Assembly: GCF_005765165.1 (NCBI RefSeq)
Contig: NZ_VCIW01000001.1
Location: 682,001-746,000, forward strand
DNA from: Paenibacillus antri
Lineage (GTDB): Bacteria; Bacillota; Bacilli; Paenibacillales; YIM-B00363
DNA: 64,000 nucleotides
Direction of reading: 5' to 3'
A program made the translations under genes and the position numbers. Below are positions 29,204-37,575 of the stretch, one piece after another; positions within the stretch are counted from its first letter, which is position 1; each line of letters begins with the position of its first letter. The notes under the pieces are model-generated. The model was not told the DNA's origin and made no database searches. It saw nothing but the letters and a program-made list of their open reading frames with translations.

Positions 29204-30184
29204 TTACCACAAGCTGTTTTCGGAAACTCTGCGAGAGATCGAGTTGACGATCACGAGCAGGATCAAGTTGATGATCGAGTTGAACAAGCCGACGGCGGAC
29301 GAGAAGCTGAAGTTCGCTCCGATCAAGCCGACTTTGTACACGTACGTCGAGATCACCTCGGAAGCGCTCGTGTTCAGCGGGTTCTGCATCAAATAAATTT
29401 TCTCGAAGCCGACGCCCATAATGCTCCCGAGACTGAGGATCAACATGATGATCGTAATCGGGACGAGAGCCGGGATGTCGATGTGCCATATTTTCCGAAG
29501 CCTCGACGCCCCGTCCATGCGAGCGGCTTCGTAGAGCGACGGATCGACGCTGGCGAGCGCCGCGATATAGATGATCGAGGAGTACCCCATGCCCTGCCAG
29601 ACGCCCGACCACACATAGATCGATTTGAAGTATTCCGGAATGCCCATGAAGTTCGTCATCGGCAGCCCGAAAAACGCGAAGAGCCGATCGACGACGCCGA
29701 CGTGCGGCGACAGCATCAAGATGATGATGGACACCATGACGACCGTCGAGATGAAGTGCGGGGCGTACGTGACCATCTGCACCGTTTTCTTAAAATACCC
29801 GTTGCGCAATTCGTTCAACGCGAGCGCCAATAGAATCGGTACGGGGAAGCCCGCCAGCAGCGAGTAGACGCTGATGCCGATCGTGTTTTTGATCAGCAGC
29901 CAGAAGTTCGGCGATTGGAAGAAGGTGACGAAATGCTTCAGCCCGACCCATTCGCTGCCCCAGATGCCTTGAATGACGCTGTAATTTTTGAACGCGATTT
30001 GCACGCCCGCCATCGGTATATATTTGAAGATGAGCAGGTACAAAACCGGCGGCACCACCAGCAAGTACAGCTCCCAATGCCGTTTGAAACTCTTGACGAG
30101 GGGGCTCTCCTTCTTCTTCGCGACCCGGTTCATTTCGTTCCGGAAATTCGCTTGCGCTTGTATGGGTTCCGTTGTTTGACTCAT
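29204..30184 (-). CDS. Sugar ABC transporter permease (LplB/YteP-like)
   Basis: About 326 residues, six membrane helices, EAA-type loop SLYEAARMDGASRLRKIWHIDIPAL. GAGGGAG lies 8 nt before ATG 30184; the GTG at 30193 overlaps it and is rejected. First gene of the operon, with a possible promoter at 30295-30324. It ends with the NSISRRVSENSLW tail characteristic of this permease group. Confidence 0.93.
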   Translation of the reverse strand: MSQTTEPIQAQANFRNEMNRVAKKKESPLVKSFKRHWELYLLVVPPVLYLLIFKYIPMAGVQIAFKNYSVIQGIWGSEWVGLKHFVTFFQSPNFWLLIKNTIGISVYSLLAGFPVPILLALALNELRNGYFKKTVQMVTYAPHFISTVVMVSIIILMLSPHVGVVDRLFAFFGLPMTNFMGIPEYFKSIYVWSGVWQGMGYSSIIYIAALASVDPSLYEAARMDGASRLRKIWHIDIPALVPITIIMLILSLGSIMGVGFEKIYLMQNPLNTSASEVISTYVYKVGLIGANFSFSSAVGLFNSIINLILLVIVNSISRRVSENSLW

Positions 30185-30294
30185 CCCCGTCACTCCCTCT
30201 CCCTAATCCGCGGTGTTCTCTTGCGATTGTCCGGCTCGTTCGTCCGACTGCCCGGTTGCCCGGTTGTCCCGTCAAGCGAACCGGCTTGCAACGT

Positions 30295-30324
30295 ATCGTA
30301 ACGCGGGTCGGCCGCGGCGTTCAA
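30295..30324 (-). promoter_or_regulatory. Possible promoter of the first sugar ABC operon
   Basis: On the minus strand TTGAAC (-35) and TACGAT (-10) are separated by 18 bp, about 110 bp upstream of the permease start and downstream of the fucosidase terminator. The rest of the 30194-30472 gap shows only short CCGGGCAA repeats. Confidence 0.4.
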
Positions 30325-30421
30325 TTTGTAATTTTCCCGTACCTCTCGTTATTCCGAAAACCTTGATTCCCTAGGGGAAAATGGCGCTAATCCGGCCGGT
30401 TCGCAATTTTCTCCCGGTTGC

Positions 30422-30456
30422 AAAAAATCCTCGAAGGGCTCGCAGCCCCTCGAGGA
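30422..30456 (-). terminator. Intrinsic terminator of the fucosidase/galactosidase operon
   Basis: On the minus strand CCTCGAGGGGCT pairs with AGCCCTTCGAGG and runs into ATTTTTTG, 17 bp after the GH29 stop. Confidence 0.88.
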
Positions 30457-30472
30457 TTCGGTGTTTCGCGTA

Positions 30473-31876
30473 CTATTTGGAGAACAGTCGGAACGCGTGC
30501 GCGATCGGCGCCTCGTCCGCGACGGCGCTTGCCGGCAGCGTCACCTTGAGGCCGCCTTGAACGGCTTCGAACGGAATCGTCTCGTTCGTTCCGACGAGCT
30601 CGATCCGCTCCACCGGGCCCGGAAACGGGATGACTTGCTGCCCTTCCGCCTCCGCCCGCTCGTTCTTATACAATCGGAAGGCGTACTTCACGTCGCCCTT
30701 GGACGTGAACGCCCACTCCCCGGTGAAGTGCGGCTCGCAGATGCGAGTGCCGTAGATGCCTTCGCCGTACGTCGCGAGCCATGCGCCCAGCTCCTTCATG
30801 CCGCGGATGGCGCCTTTCGGGAGACGACCGTCCGGCTGCGGGCCGACGTTGAGGGCGAGATTGCCGCCCTTGGCGACGACCTCGAGCAGGATATGCGCGA
30901 GCTGTCGTCCCGTCTTATACTTGTCTTCGAACCCGAAGGAGAACGACGTGCCGAGCGTAATGCAGCTTTCCCACGGGATGTTCATCGCGCGCTCGGGAAT
31001 CGTCTGCTCCGGCGTCACGATGTTCTCGTAAGGACCGCCGACCGTCCGGTCCGCGACGAGCAGCCAAGGCTGGTGCTTGCGGTTTTTCTCCACGACCTCG
31101 CCGAGGCGGATGTCCTGGCCGTACCGGCCCGCGCGCACCCAGCCGGCATCGAGCCACAGACAGTCGATGCGGCCGTATTTCGTCAGCAGCTCCGTGATCT
31201 GCTCATGGGTGAACTCGACGAACTTCTCCCACAGCCACGGGTATTCTTCAGGATTGTACGACGGCCCCCGCCACATATGTCGGCCTCGCTCCATTCCCGG
31301 CGCCCAATAATACGGCGTATGCCAGTCGGCCTTGGAGAAATACGCGGAGATGGCGAGCCCCTTGTCCCGGAACGCGTCGAACAGCTGCTTGCAGATGTCG
31401 GCGTATTTATGCGTATGGAACGGCGTCTCCGGTCCCGTAATGCGATAATCGGTCGTATGCGTGTCCCACATGCAGAAGCCGTCGTGGTGCTTCGTCGTGA
31501 ACAAGAAATATTTGAAGCCGTTGTCGGCCGCGAGCGACGCCCACTCCTCCGGCTGGAATCGGATCGGGTTGAACGTCTTGTTCAGATCGAAGTATTGGCG
31601 CTTGAACTCCTCCATGTCGTCGATCCAATCGATATCGTTCCGGGACCATTCGTCTCCGTCTTGGTCGCTTAGCGCCCACGATTCGACGAGGCCGAGCTGC
31701 GAATACGGCCCCCAATGCATCATCAGGCCCAGCTTCTGATCCTTGAACCACTCGAGCCGCTCGAGCAGGAGCGGATCCTCCGGCTTCACCCATTCGTCTT
31801 CTTTGCTGAAATTGTGAACGCCGGTTTGGACGACTTGTTCCTCTTGCGGTTGTCCTTGCTCCGTCGTTTCGCTCAT
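30473..31876 (-). CDS. GH29 alpha-L-fucosidase
   Basis: 467 residues. Fucosidase barrel motifs HWGPYSQLG, FTTKHHDGFCMWDT and nucleophile Asp 243 in CLWLDAGW are clear, and a small C-terminal beta-sandwich follows (from about 375). No signal peptide, so it acts on imported oligosaccharides. It lies 148 bp downstream of the GH35 gene, in the same orientation, and ends at a strong terminator. Sequence around the nucleophile differs from the second GH29 enzyme, suggesting a different linkage preference. Confidence 0.93.
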   Translation of the reverse strand: MSETTEQGQPQEEQVVQTGVHNFSKEDEWVKPEDPLLLERLEWFKDQKLGLMMHWGPYSQLGLVESWALSDQDGDEWSRNDIDWIDDMEEFKRQYFDLNKTFNPIRFQPEEWASLAADNGFKYFLFTTKHHDGFCMWDTHTTDYRITGPETPFHTHKYADICKQLFDAFRDKGLAISAYFSKADWHTPYYWAPGMERGRHMWRGPSYNPEEYPWLWEKFVEFTHEQITELLTKYGRIDCLWLDAGWVRAGRYGQDIRLGEVVEKNRKHQPWLLVADRTVGGPYENIVTPEQTIPERAMNIPWESCITLGTSFSFGFEDKYKTGRQLAHILLEVVAKGGNLALNVGPQPDGRLPKGAIRGMKELGAWLATYGEGIYGTRICEPHFTGEWAFTSKGDVKYAFRLYKNERAEAEGQQVIPFPGPVERIELVGTNETIPFEAVQGGLKVTLPASAVADEAPIAHAFRLFSK

Positions 31877-32024
31877 CGTCGTTCGCCCTCCTTAGAAAAT
31901 AGTTACGCTTCCGGAACATCGATAGAGATGCACACCCTCACGTATATCGCTTCCCCGCGAATCGCGCAATTGACAAAAATCGCGCGCTTGTCTATTTTCC
32001 GTATGCCCAAATTCGTAAGCTTCC

Positions 32025-33818
32025 CTAATTTCCTACCGGGACGTCCAGCGCCGGCTCGTCGACGAACGTTACCGACGGACGATCGCCGGCGGCTCCGTGC
32101 AGCTCGAAGATCGCGATCTCGTTCGCGCCCGTTCGAAGCAGCGGGCCGGGCACGTACAACGATCGCTGAGGTCCCCGATTCCAATAGCGCCCTAGGTTGA
32201 AGCCGTTGACGAAGGCGACGCCCTTCGTCCAGCCGTCCAGCCGGAGGAACGTGTCCTTCGCTTCCTCCGCGCGGAAGGTGCCGCGGTAGAAGGCAGGCGT
32301 CTCCGATCCGACTCCGTCGCTAGGTTCGAGCGGGAGCGGCTCGAAGCGAAGCCCGGACAAATCCTCGAGCGGCAGGCAATGAATCGTCCAGTCGAATAAA
32401 AATTGGAAGCCGTGGCGAACGCCCTCCGTAATGCCCTTCGGGTCCTTCAGATACGGACCGTAATTAATCCGCCCCATATTCTCGACGAGGATCGAGAGCG
32501 TCGCGCCTCCCGCCGGCACCGCGAACGACACCGTCTTCCCGGCGTCGCCCCGCTCGAGGACGCCCTGCAGCTCGCCGTCCAAAAATACGAGCGCCCGGTC
32601 GCGCACCTCCTGCACGACCAGCTCCTGCCGCTCCCGCGGTCCCGTCATCGTCGTGCTGTATAAGATGAACCCGTAATCCTGCCCCAGCTTCTCCATCGGC
32701 TCGGGGCACGCCGTTCGGATCGGCGCCGCCAGCCGGTCCGCCTGCGCGAGCAGCTTCGCTCGTTCCGTCATCGGCACGCGGCCGTACGCCTTCCGTTCGA
32801 TCGGCGCCGGCAGCGGCGGGAAGCTCGCGTCCGGGACGCGCCGCGCGATCGCCTCGCGCACCGCATGAAACTTCGCCGTCGGCTCGCCCGATTCGCTCAG
32901 CGGCGAGTCGTAATCGTAGCTCGTGATCGTCGGCTCGTACCGGTCCTTCTCCTGGCAATTCGCCCCGTTGTAGAACCCGAAATTCGTCCCGCCGTGGAAC
33001 ATGTAGAAGTTCACGGACGCGCCTTCCTCCAGCATGTCCTCGAGCACGCGGGCGGCGTCCGCCGCGTCGCGCGTATGATGCCGCTCGCCCCAGTGGTCGA
33101 ACCAGCCGTTCCAGAACTCCATGCACATGAGCGGCTCGCCGTCTCGGTATTCGCGAAGCTTCGCGAAGGCGTCCTTCGCCCCGGAGCCGAAGTTGACGGT
33201 CGCGAGCGCCCCCGGCACCGAACCGGCTTGCAGCATCGCGTCCGTCGGCCCGTCCGACGTGAACAGCGGCACGTCGACGCCGCGGCGGACGAAACTTTGG
33301 CGCAAGTGCTCCAAGTACGCGGCGTCGTTGCCGTAGCTGCCGTATTCGTTCTCGATCTGCACCATGACGATCGGACCGCCGTTCGTGCAGAGGAGCGGCG
33401 TCAACCTCGGAAGAAGCGCGTCGTAGTATGCGTCTACCCGTTCCAGAAACTTCGGATCGGCGCAGCGCAGCCTCACGTTCGCATCCGCGAGCAGCCACGA
33501 CGGCAGTCCGCCGAATTCCCACTCGGCGCAAATGTACGGGCTCGGGCGGACGATGACGAATAGGCCGAGCTCGGCGGCGATCCGGATGAATCGCTCCAGA
33601 TCGGCCATCCCGTCGAACCGGAACTCGCCGGGCTTCGGCTCATGCAAATTCCACGGCACGTACGTCTCTACCGTATTGAGGCCGCAAGCCTTCAGCTTCC
33701 GGAGCCGATCCTCCCAATACTCGGGCACGATGCGGAAATAATGGATCGCCCCGGACAGCAGCCTCACCGGTTTTCCGTCGTACACGAACGCCTTGCCCCT
33801 AATATCGAACGTCGCCAT
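32025..33818 (-). CDS. GH35 beta-galactosidase
   Basis: 597 residues. The acid/base Glu (E158 in QIENEYGSYG) and nucleophile Glu (E234 in MCMEFWNGWFDHWG) are in place, with C-terminal galactose-binding-like jelly-roll domains. No signal peptide. Resembles the short BgaC type, which removes beta-1,3-linked galactose from glycan termini; that specificity is inferred. Its start overlaps the 3' end of the upstream fucosidase gene by 20 bp, indicating coupled translation. Confidence 0.93.
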   Translation of the reverse strand: MATFDIRGKAFVYDGKPVRLLSGAIHYFRIVPEYWEDRLRKLKACGLNTVETYVPWNLHEPKPGEFRFDGMADLERFIRIAAELGLFVIVRPSPYICAEWEFGGLPSWLLADANVRLRCADPKFLERVDAYYDALLPRLTPLLCTNGGPIVMVQIENEYGSYGNDAAYLEHLRQSFVRRGVDVPLFTSDGPTDAMLQAGSVPGALATVNFGSGAKDAFAKLREYRDGEPLMCMEFWNGWFDHWGERHHTRDAADAARVLEDMLEEGASVNFYMFHGGTNFGFYNGANCQEKDRYEPTITSYDYDSPLSESGEPTAKFHAVREAIARRVPDASFPPLPAPIERKAYGRVPMTERAKLLAQADRLAAPIRTACPEPMEKLGQDYGFILYSTTMTGPRERQELVVQEVRDRALVFLDGELQGVLERGDAGKTVSFAVPAGGATLSILVENMGRINYGPYLKDPKGITEGVRHGFQFLFDWTIHCLPLEDLSGLRFEPLPLEPSDGVGSETPAFYRGTFRAEEAKDTFLRLDGWTKGVAFVNGFNLGRYWNRGPQRSLYVPGPLLRTGANEIAIFELHGAAGDRPSVTFVDEPALDVPVGN

Positions 33819-35268
33819 GACGCGTACCTCCCTCAGCTTTCGGACTGCAATACACTTCGAACGCCGAAATCGTAGGACACCATCTCGATTCCTCGATCGT
33901 CAGCCGGATGTTCCTCGCGGTTACGGGCGGGAAGCGGCAAATCCGCTTATACCCGACGATCGTGCCGCGCGTCAATTCCTTCCATTCCGCGCCGTCGGCG
34001 TATTCGAGCGAGAAGCGCTCGATGCGCTGTCCCGACCGAATATGCTCCATGAGCACGATATGGTCGAACGTCCGCACCTCCGGCAGCTCGACCTCTATCG
34101 CCGCCCGTTCCGTCCCCTCGCGCGGCCGCCAGAACGTCTCGCGGTTCGCCTCCGTCGCGCGGCCCGCCGCGTGCGCCTCGTCCGCTTCCTCCGTCGCGCG
34201 CGCGTTCGCGCCCGCCGCCAAGTTGTGGCGGAACGTCGCCCGCAGCGCGTCGCCCAGCTCCTTCAGCCGCGCCGCGTCCCGCTCGTGCACGAGACCGCGC
34301 GGGTCCGGCGGCACGTTCAGCAGGAAGCTGCCGTTGCCCCCGACCGAGCCGTAATAGACTCGAAGCAGCTCCTCCAGCGACTTCACTTGATCGTCCTCGG
34401 CCGCGTGATAAAACCAGCCGGGCCGGATCGACGTGTTCACCTCGGCGGGATACCAGATCAGCCGGTCGTGCCCGGCGATCACGTCGCGGCTCCCGAGGTC
34501 CGCGTCCATCGTGTCGACCCGCTTCGCGAATTCGCGGTCGTCCGCCTGTTGGGACCGCTCTTGAATTTTCTCGTTGTCCTGCAGAGGCGCCGGCACGACG
34601 CTCCACTCCGAAGCCCGCGTATGCCCCGCCTCATTGCCGCACCACCGGACGTCCGGCCCGCACACCGAGATGACGGCCCCCGGCTGCAGCTCGCGGATGA
34701 GCGCGTAATAGCCGTCCCAATCGTACACTTGCCGCTTCCCGTTCGGCCCTTCGCCGCATGCGCCGTCGAACCAGACGCAGAACAAGTCCCCGTAATTCGT
34801 AAGAAGCTCTCTCAGCTGATGTTTGAAAAAGTCGTTATACGCCGGAGAATCCCCATAACTCGGCTCATGCCGATCCCACGGCGATACGTAGACGCCGAAG
34901 CGAATCCCGCCCCTGCGGCAAGCGTCGGCGACTTCCTTCACGACGTCGCCTTCCCCGTTCCGCCACGGGCTGCTCGCCACCGTGTGGTTCGTGTATCGGC
35001 TCGGCCAGAGACAGAAGCCGTCGTGATGCTTGCACGTCAGAATGAGTCCGCGCATGCCCGCGGATTTCACCGCTTCGACCCATTGGTCGGCGTTCAGCTC
35101 CTTCGGATCGAAGATCGCCGGATCCTCGTCGCCCGCCCCCCATTCCCGGTCCGTGAACGTATTGACGGTGAAATGAATGAAAGCGTAAAACTCAAGCTCC
35201 TGCCATGCGAGTTGACGCTCCGACGGCGCGACGCGCGCCGCCGCTTCGATGCTTTCGCGAGTTACCAT
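33799..35268 (-). CDS. GH29 alpha-L-fucosidase with C-terminal discoidin-like domain
   Basis: 489 residues. The catalytic barrel includes LTCKHHDGFCLWPSRYTNH and nucleophile Asp 168 in VWFDGACGEGPNG. The sequence around the nucleophile resembles the GH29-B group, which prefers alpha-1,3/1,4-fucose as in Lewis structures or plant core fucose; this is an inference. An F5/F8-type C-terminal domain starts at about residue 355. No signal peptide. First gene of the fucosidase-galactosidase-fucosidase set, divergent from an AraC regulator. Confidence 0.92.
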   Translation of the reverse strand: MVTRESIEAAARVAPSERQLAWQELEFYAFIHFTVNTFTDREWGAGDEDPAIFDPKELNADQWVEAVKSAGMRGLILTCKHHDGFCLWPSRYTNHTVASSPWRNGEGDVVKEVADACRRGGIRFGVYVSPWDRHEPSYGDSPAYNDFFKHQLRELLTNYGDLFCVWFDGACGEGPNGKRQVYDWDGYYALIRELQPGAVISVCGPDVRWCGNEAGHTRASEWSVVPAPLQDNEKIQERSQQADDREFAKRVDTMDADLGSRDVIAGHDRLIWYPAEVNTSIRPGWFYHAAEDDQVKSLEELLRVYYGSVGGNGSFLLNVPPDPRGLVHERDAARLKELGDALRATFRHNLAAGANARATEEADEAHAAGRATEANRETFWRPREGTERAAIEVELPEVRTFDHIVLMEHIRSGQRIERFSLEYADGAEWKELTRGTIVGYKRICRFPPVTARNIRLTIEESRWCPTISAFEVYCSPKAEGGTRHGDVRY

Positions 35269-35353
35269 TCTTTAGTCCCATCCTTTCCAACGCTTCTCTC
35301 TTCATCTTAAGAAGCGCACCGCCGCTCCCGCCATCGACGAACCGTCCGAGTTT

Positions 35354-35381
35354 TTGACCTTTTGTGCCGAAGCGGTATTAT
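35354..35381 (+). promoter_or_regulatory. Promoter of the AraC regulator gene at 35420
   Basis: TTGACC (35354-35359), 16 bp spacer, TATTAT (35376-35381), 38 bp before the ATG. Confidence 0.5.
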
Positions 35382-35419
35382 GATAAGAAGCAAGAAAAAT
35401 CGCGTAAGGTTGGAATCCC

Positions 35420-36316
35420 ATGAATTTGGACGTCGTCTTTCCGAATATTACAAGCACGCTGCAAATTACCGGCTGCCACTTCGGCTTCAAGCCGTCCGGC
35501 TGGAGTTATCCGAAGCACCATCATCACTTATACGAAGTGTTCCATTGCCGCGAAGGCGAAGTCTGCGTGTCGCTCGGCCGGGACGCGCTCGTCCTGCGCC
35601 CGGGCGACTGGCTGCTTCTTCGGGCCGGCGTCCGTCACGCGATCGATAATCGCACGAACGGCGAAGTCGCCTTCTTTAACATTCACTTCGACTTGGACGA
35701 TCACGACCTGCGGAAACGGCTCGGCGGCGCCGATTATACGGTGATCCCGTCCCCGGACGCCGCCGCGGCCGATCTTCCCGCTTACCTGGCGGAGATCGAA
35801 GCGTTGATGTCGGAACAGCTGCGGCGCTCCCCCGTCGATCCGGCGGGGACGGAGCGACGGTTGCCGCTCGCCTCGGGTCAACGCATCGTCCTGCAAGCTT
35901 ACATTCTGCTGATCGTGAACGAGATGATCCGCCGGCAAGGCGAATCCGGCCGCGGCGCCCGCTCGGAAGGCGCCAAAGACCCGACGTTTTACGAGGCGGA
36001 CATGGCCCACCGAATCGAAGAACGTCTGGAGCGACTAGTTTCGTCGGACGGCTCCATCTCGCAAATCGCCGAAGCGTTGAACGTAAGCCGCAGTCAGTGC
36101 ACGAAGATCTTCACGAAAATTTACGGCATCCCGCCCCGGCAATACGTGACGCAGCTGAAGTTGTCCAAGGCGAAGGAGCTGCTCGTCGGCACGAACCGTA
36201 CCGTGGAGGATATCGCGAACGAACTGGGCTTTCACTCGGCCAGCCACTTCTCGAGGCAGTTCCGCCGCGGCACGGGCATGTCTCCGAACCAGTTCCGTCC
36301 CCGCCATATGACGTGA
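35420..36316 (+). CDS. AraC-family transcriptional regulator with cupin sensor domain
   Basis: 298 residues. The N-terminal cupin has HHHHLYEVFHCREGEV and the RPGDWLLLRAGVRH strand; two HTH motifs occupy about 205-298, ending SASHFSRQFRRGTGMSPNQFR. Divergent from the fucosidase operon and likely its activator. A terminator follows the stop by a few bases. Confidence 0.9.
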   Translation: MNLDVVFPNITSTLQITGCHFGFKPSGWSYPKHHHHLYEVFHCREGEVCVSLGRDALVLRPGDWLLLRAGVRHAIDNRTNGEVAFFNIHFDLDDHDLRKRLGGADYTVIPSPDAAAADLPAYLAEIEALMSEQLRRSPVDPAGTERRLPLASGQRIVLQAYILLIVNEMIRRQGESGRGARSEGAKDPTFYEADMAHRIEERLERLVSSDGSISQIAEALNVSRSQCTKIFTKIYGIPPRQYVTQLKLSKAKELLVGTNRTVEDIANELGFHSASHFSRQFRRGTGMSPNQFRPRHMT

Positions 36317-36319
36317 AGA

Positions 36320-36366
36320 AGGGCTGTCCCAAAAACGCTTAAATGACGAGGGGCAGCTCTTTCTTT
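36320..36366 (+). terminator. Intrinsic terminator of the AraC regulator gene
   Basis: AGGGCTGTCCC and GGGGCAGCTCT pair (with G-T wobble) around a 19-nt loop and are followed by TTCTTT. Confidence 0.65.
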
Positions 36367-36384
36367 AGCATTCACGCTCTTTAC

Positions 36385-36502
36385 GGGAGTGGGGTACGGC
36401 TTCCGGCCGCTCTTGAACGTCGTGTTCTCTAGATTCGATTGGAAGGATACAACACGATGTTCAAAAGGCGGACGTAAACTCCTTCACCCTTACCCCACTC
36501 CC
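36385..36502. repeat. Nested palindromic element, ~118 bp
   Basis: GGGAGTGGGGTA (36385-36396) is the exact reverse complement of TACCCCACTCCC (36491-36502). Inside, TTGAACGTCGTGTT (36413-36426) pairs with AACACGATGTTCAA (36451-36464) with one mismatch. Both arms share nearly the same centre, so one long interrupted hairpin forms. It sits between two terminators and is not part of a recognisable gene. Confidence 0.6.
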
Positions 36503-36568
36503 TCGCGCTTCTGTAAATCGAACGAGCTGCCCGACGTCATAAATTCCGGTTCGGAACAGCAAAGAAAT

Positions 36569-36610
36569 CAAAAAGAAGGGGCTATTCCCGTTTCGGGACA
36601 GCCCCTTCTT
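36569..36610 (-). terminator. Terminator of the aldolase operon
   Basis: AAGAAGGGGCT..TCCC pairs with GGGA..AGCCCCTTCTT around GTTTC. Reading minus, it is followed by a TTTTT tract, 26 bp after the aldolase stop. Confidence 0.85.
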
Positions 36611-36635
36611 GCGTCGGTCGGCGACGGCGCGTTCT

Positions 36636-37559
36636 TCATCCGCCGTACCGTTCTATGTACTGCGCCGTCAACCGGCGCAGCTGCTCCACCTCCAGACGCT
36701 CCGTCGCCGTAAGCGTCCGCCCCGGCTGCGTCCGGCTGCCCTCCTGCCGAAACACGCCCTCCAGCATCAGGTAATACTTCGCATTCGTCGGGTACGACTG
36801 TCTTTCGATCAGCGCGGAGAGGCTTAGAAAATCGGACAGCTTCTCGGCCTCCTCGCCAAACTCCCACCAACGCGCCGTCAGCGTCGCGTACAGCTCCGGA
36901 TGGAAATTCGCCATCACGCCGCTGTAGCCGACGGCGCCCAGCCGCAGCGACTCGAGCAGCGTGGCCGAATTCGCGTTGAACAGCCGGAGCTCGGTGCCGC
37001 GAACGGTTTCCAGCTTCGCCCGAATATTGTCGATGTCGCAGCTTGTATCCTTGAGGAAGCGGAAGCGGCCGTATTCCGCGCAACGGCCCAGCGTCTCGGC
37101 GGACAGCACGCGCTTATACGGATAAGGACATTCGTACAGGCCGAGCGTCGCGCTCGCCGGAATGCGCTCGAGCAGCCATTCCAGCCGCTCGAGCCACACC
37201 TCGTCGGATTCGTCCTGACGCGCGAGTCGATTCGTGATCAGCACCACCGCATCGACGCCGGTCTCGGCCATCGCCTGCAATTCCTCGACCTGATCACCCG
37301 GCGCGTCGGAGACGTGCCCGGAGGCGATGACGGGAAAGCGGCCGGCGGACGCTCGCTTTACGAAAGAAGCGAGCGCCGTGCGCTCGGCAAGGCTAAGGAA
37401 AAACATCTCGCTCGATTGACATACCGCGAACAAGCCGCGAACTCCGCGCGCCGCGTACCATTCGACCTGCCGCTCGACCGACTCGTAGTCGATACCGTTC
37501 CGCTCGTCGAACGGCGTCACCATCGTCGGCCAAACGCCGCCGTCGATTGTCTGCTTCAT
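36636..37559 (-). CDS. DapA/NanA-family aldolase with atypical active-site motif
   Basis: 307-residue TIM-barrel class I pyruvate aldolase or synthase. The Schiff-base lysine is K170 (FLKDTS) and the catalytic Tyr is Y142 (LYECP). The usual GTTGE/GSTGE pyruvate-binding motif is replaced by CQSSE (47-51), so this is neither a standard dihydrodipicolinate synthase nor a standard N-acetylneuraminate lyase. Last gene of the six-gene unit with an ABC transporter and a sialidase-like hydrolase, 16 bp from the latter. A role in splitting a 2-keto-3-deoxy sugar acid is inferred from family and context. Confidence 0.82.
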   Translation of the reverse strand: MKQTIDGGVWPTMVTPFDERNGIDYESVERQVEWYAARGVRGLFAVCQSSEMFFLSLAERTALASFVKRASAGRFPVIASGHVSDAPGDQVEELQAMAETGVDAVVLITNRLARQDESDEVWLERLEWLLERIPASATLGLYECPYPYKRVLSAETLGRCAEYGRFRFLKDTSCDIDNIRAKLETVRGTELRLFNANSATLLESLRLGAVGYSGVMANFHPELYATLTARWWEFGEEAEKLSDFLSLSALIERQSYPTNAKYYLMLEGVFRQEGSRTQPGRTLTATERLEVEQLRRLTAQYIERYGG

Positions 37560-37575
37560 CGAATGCTCCCTCCCG

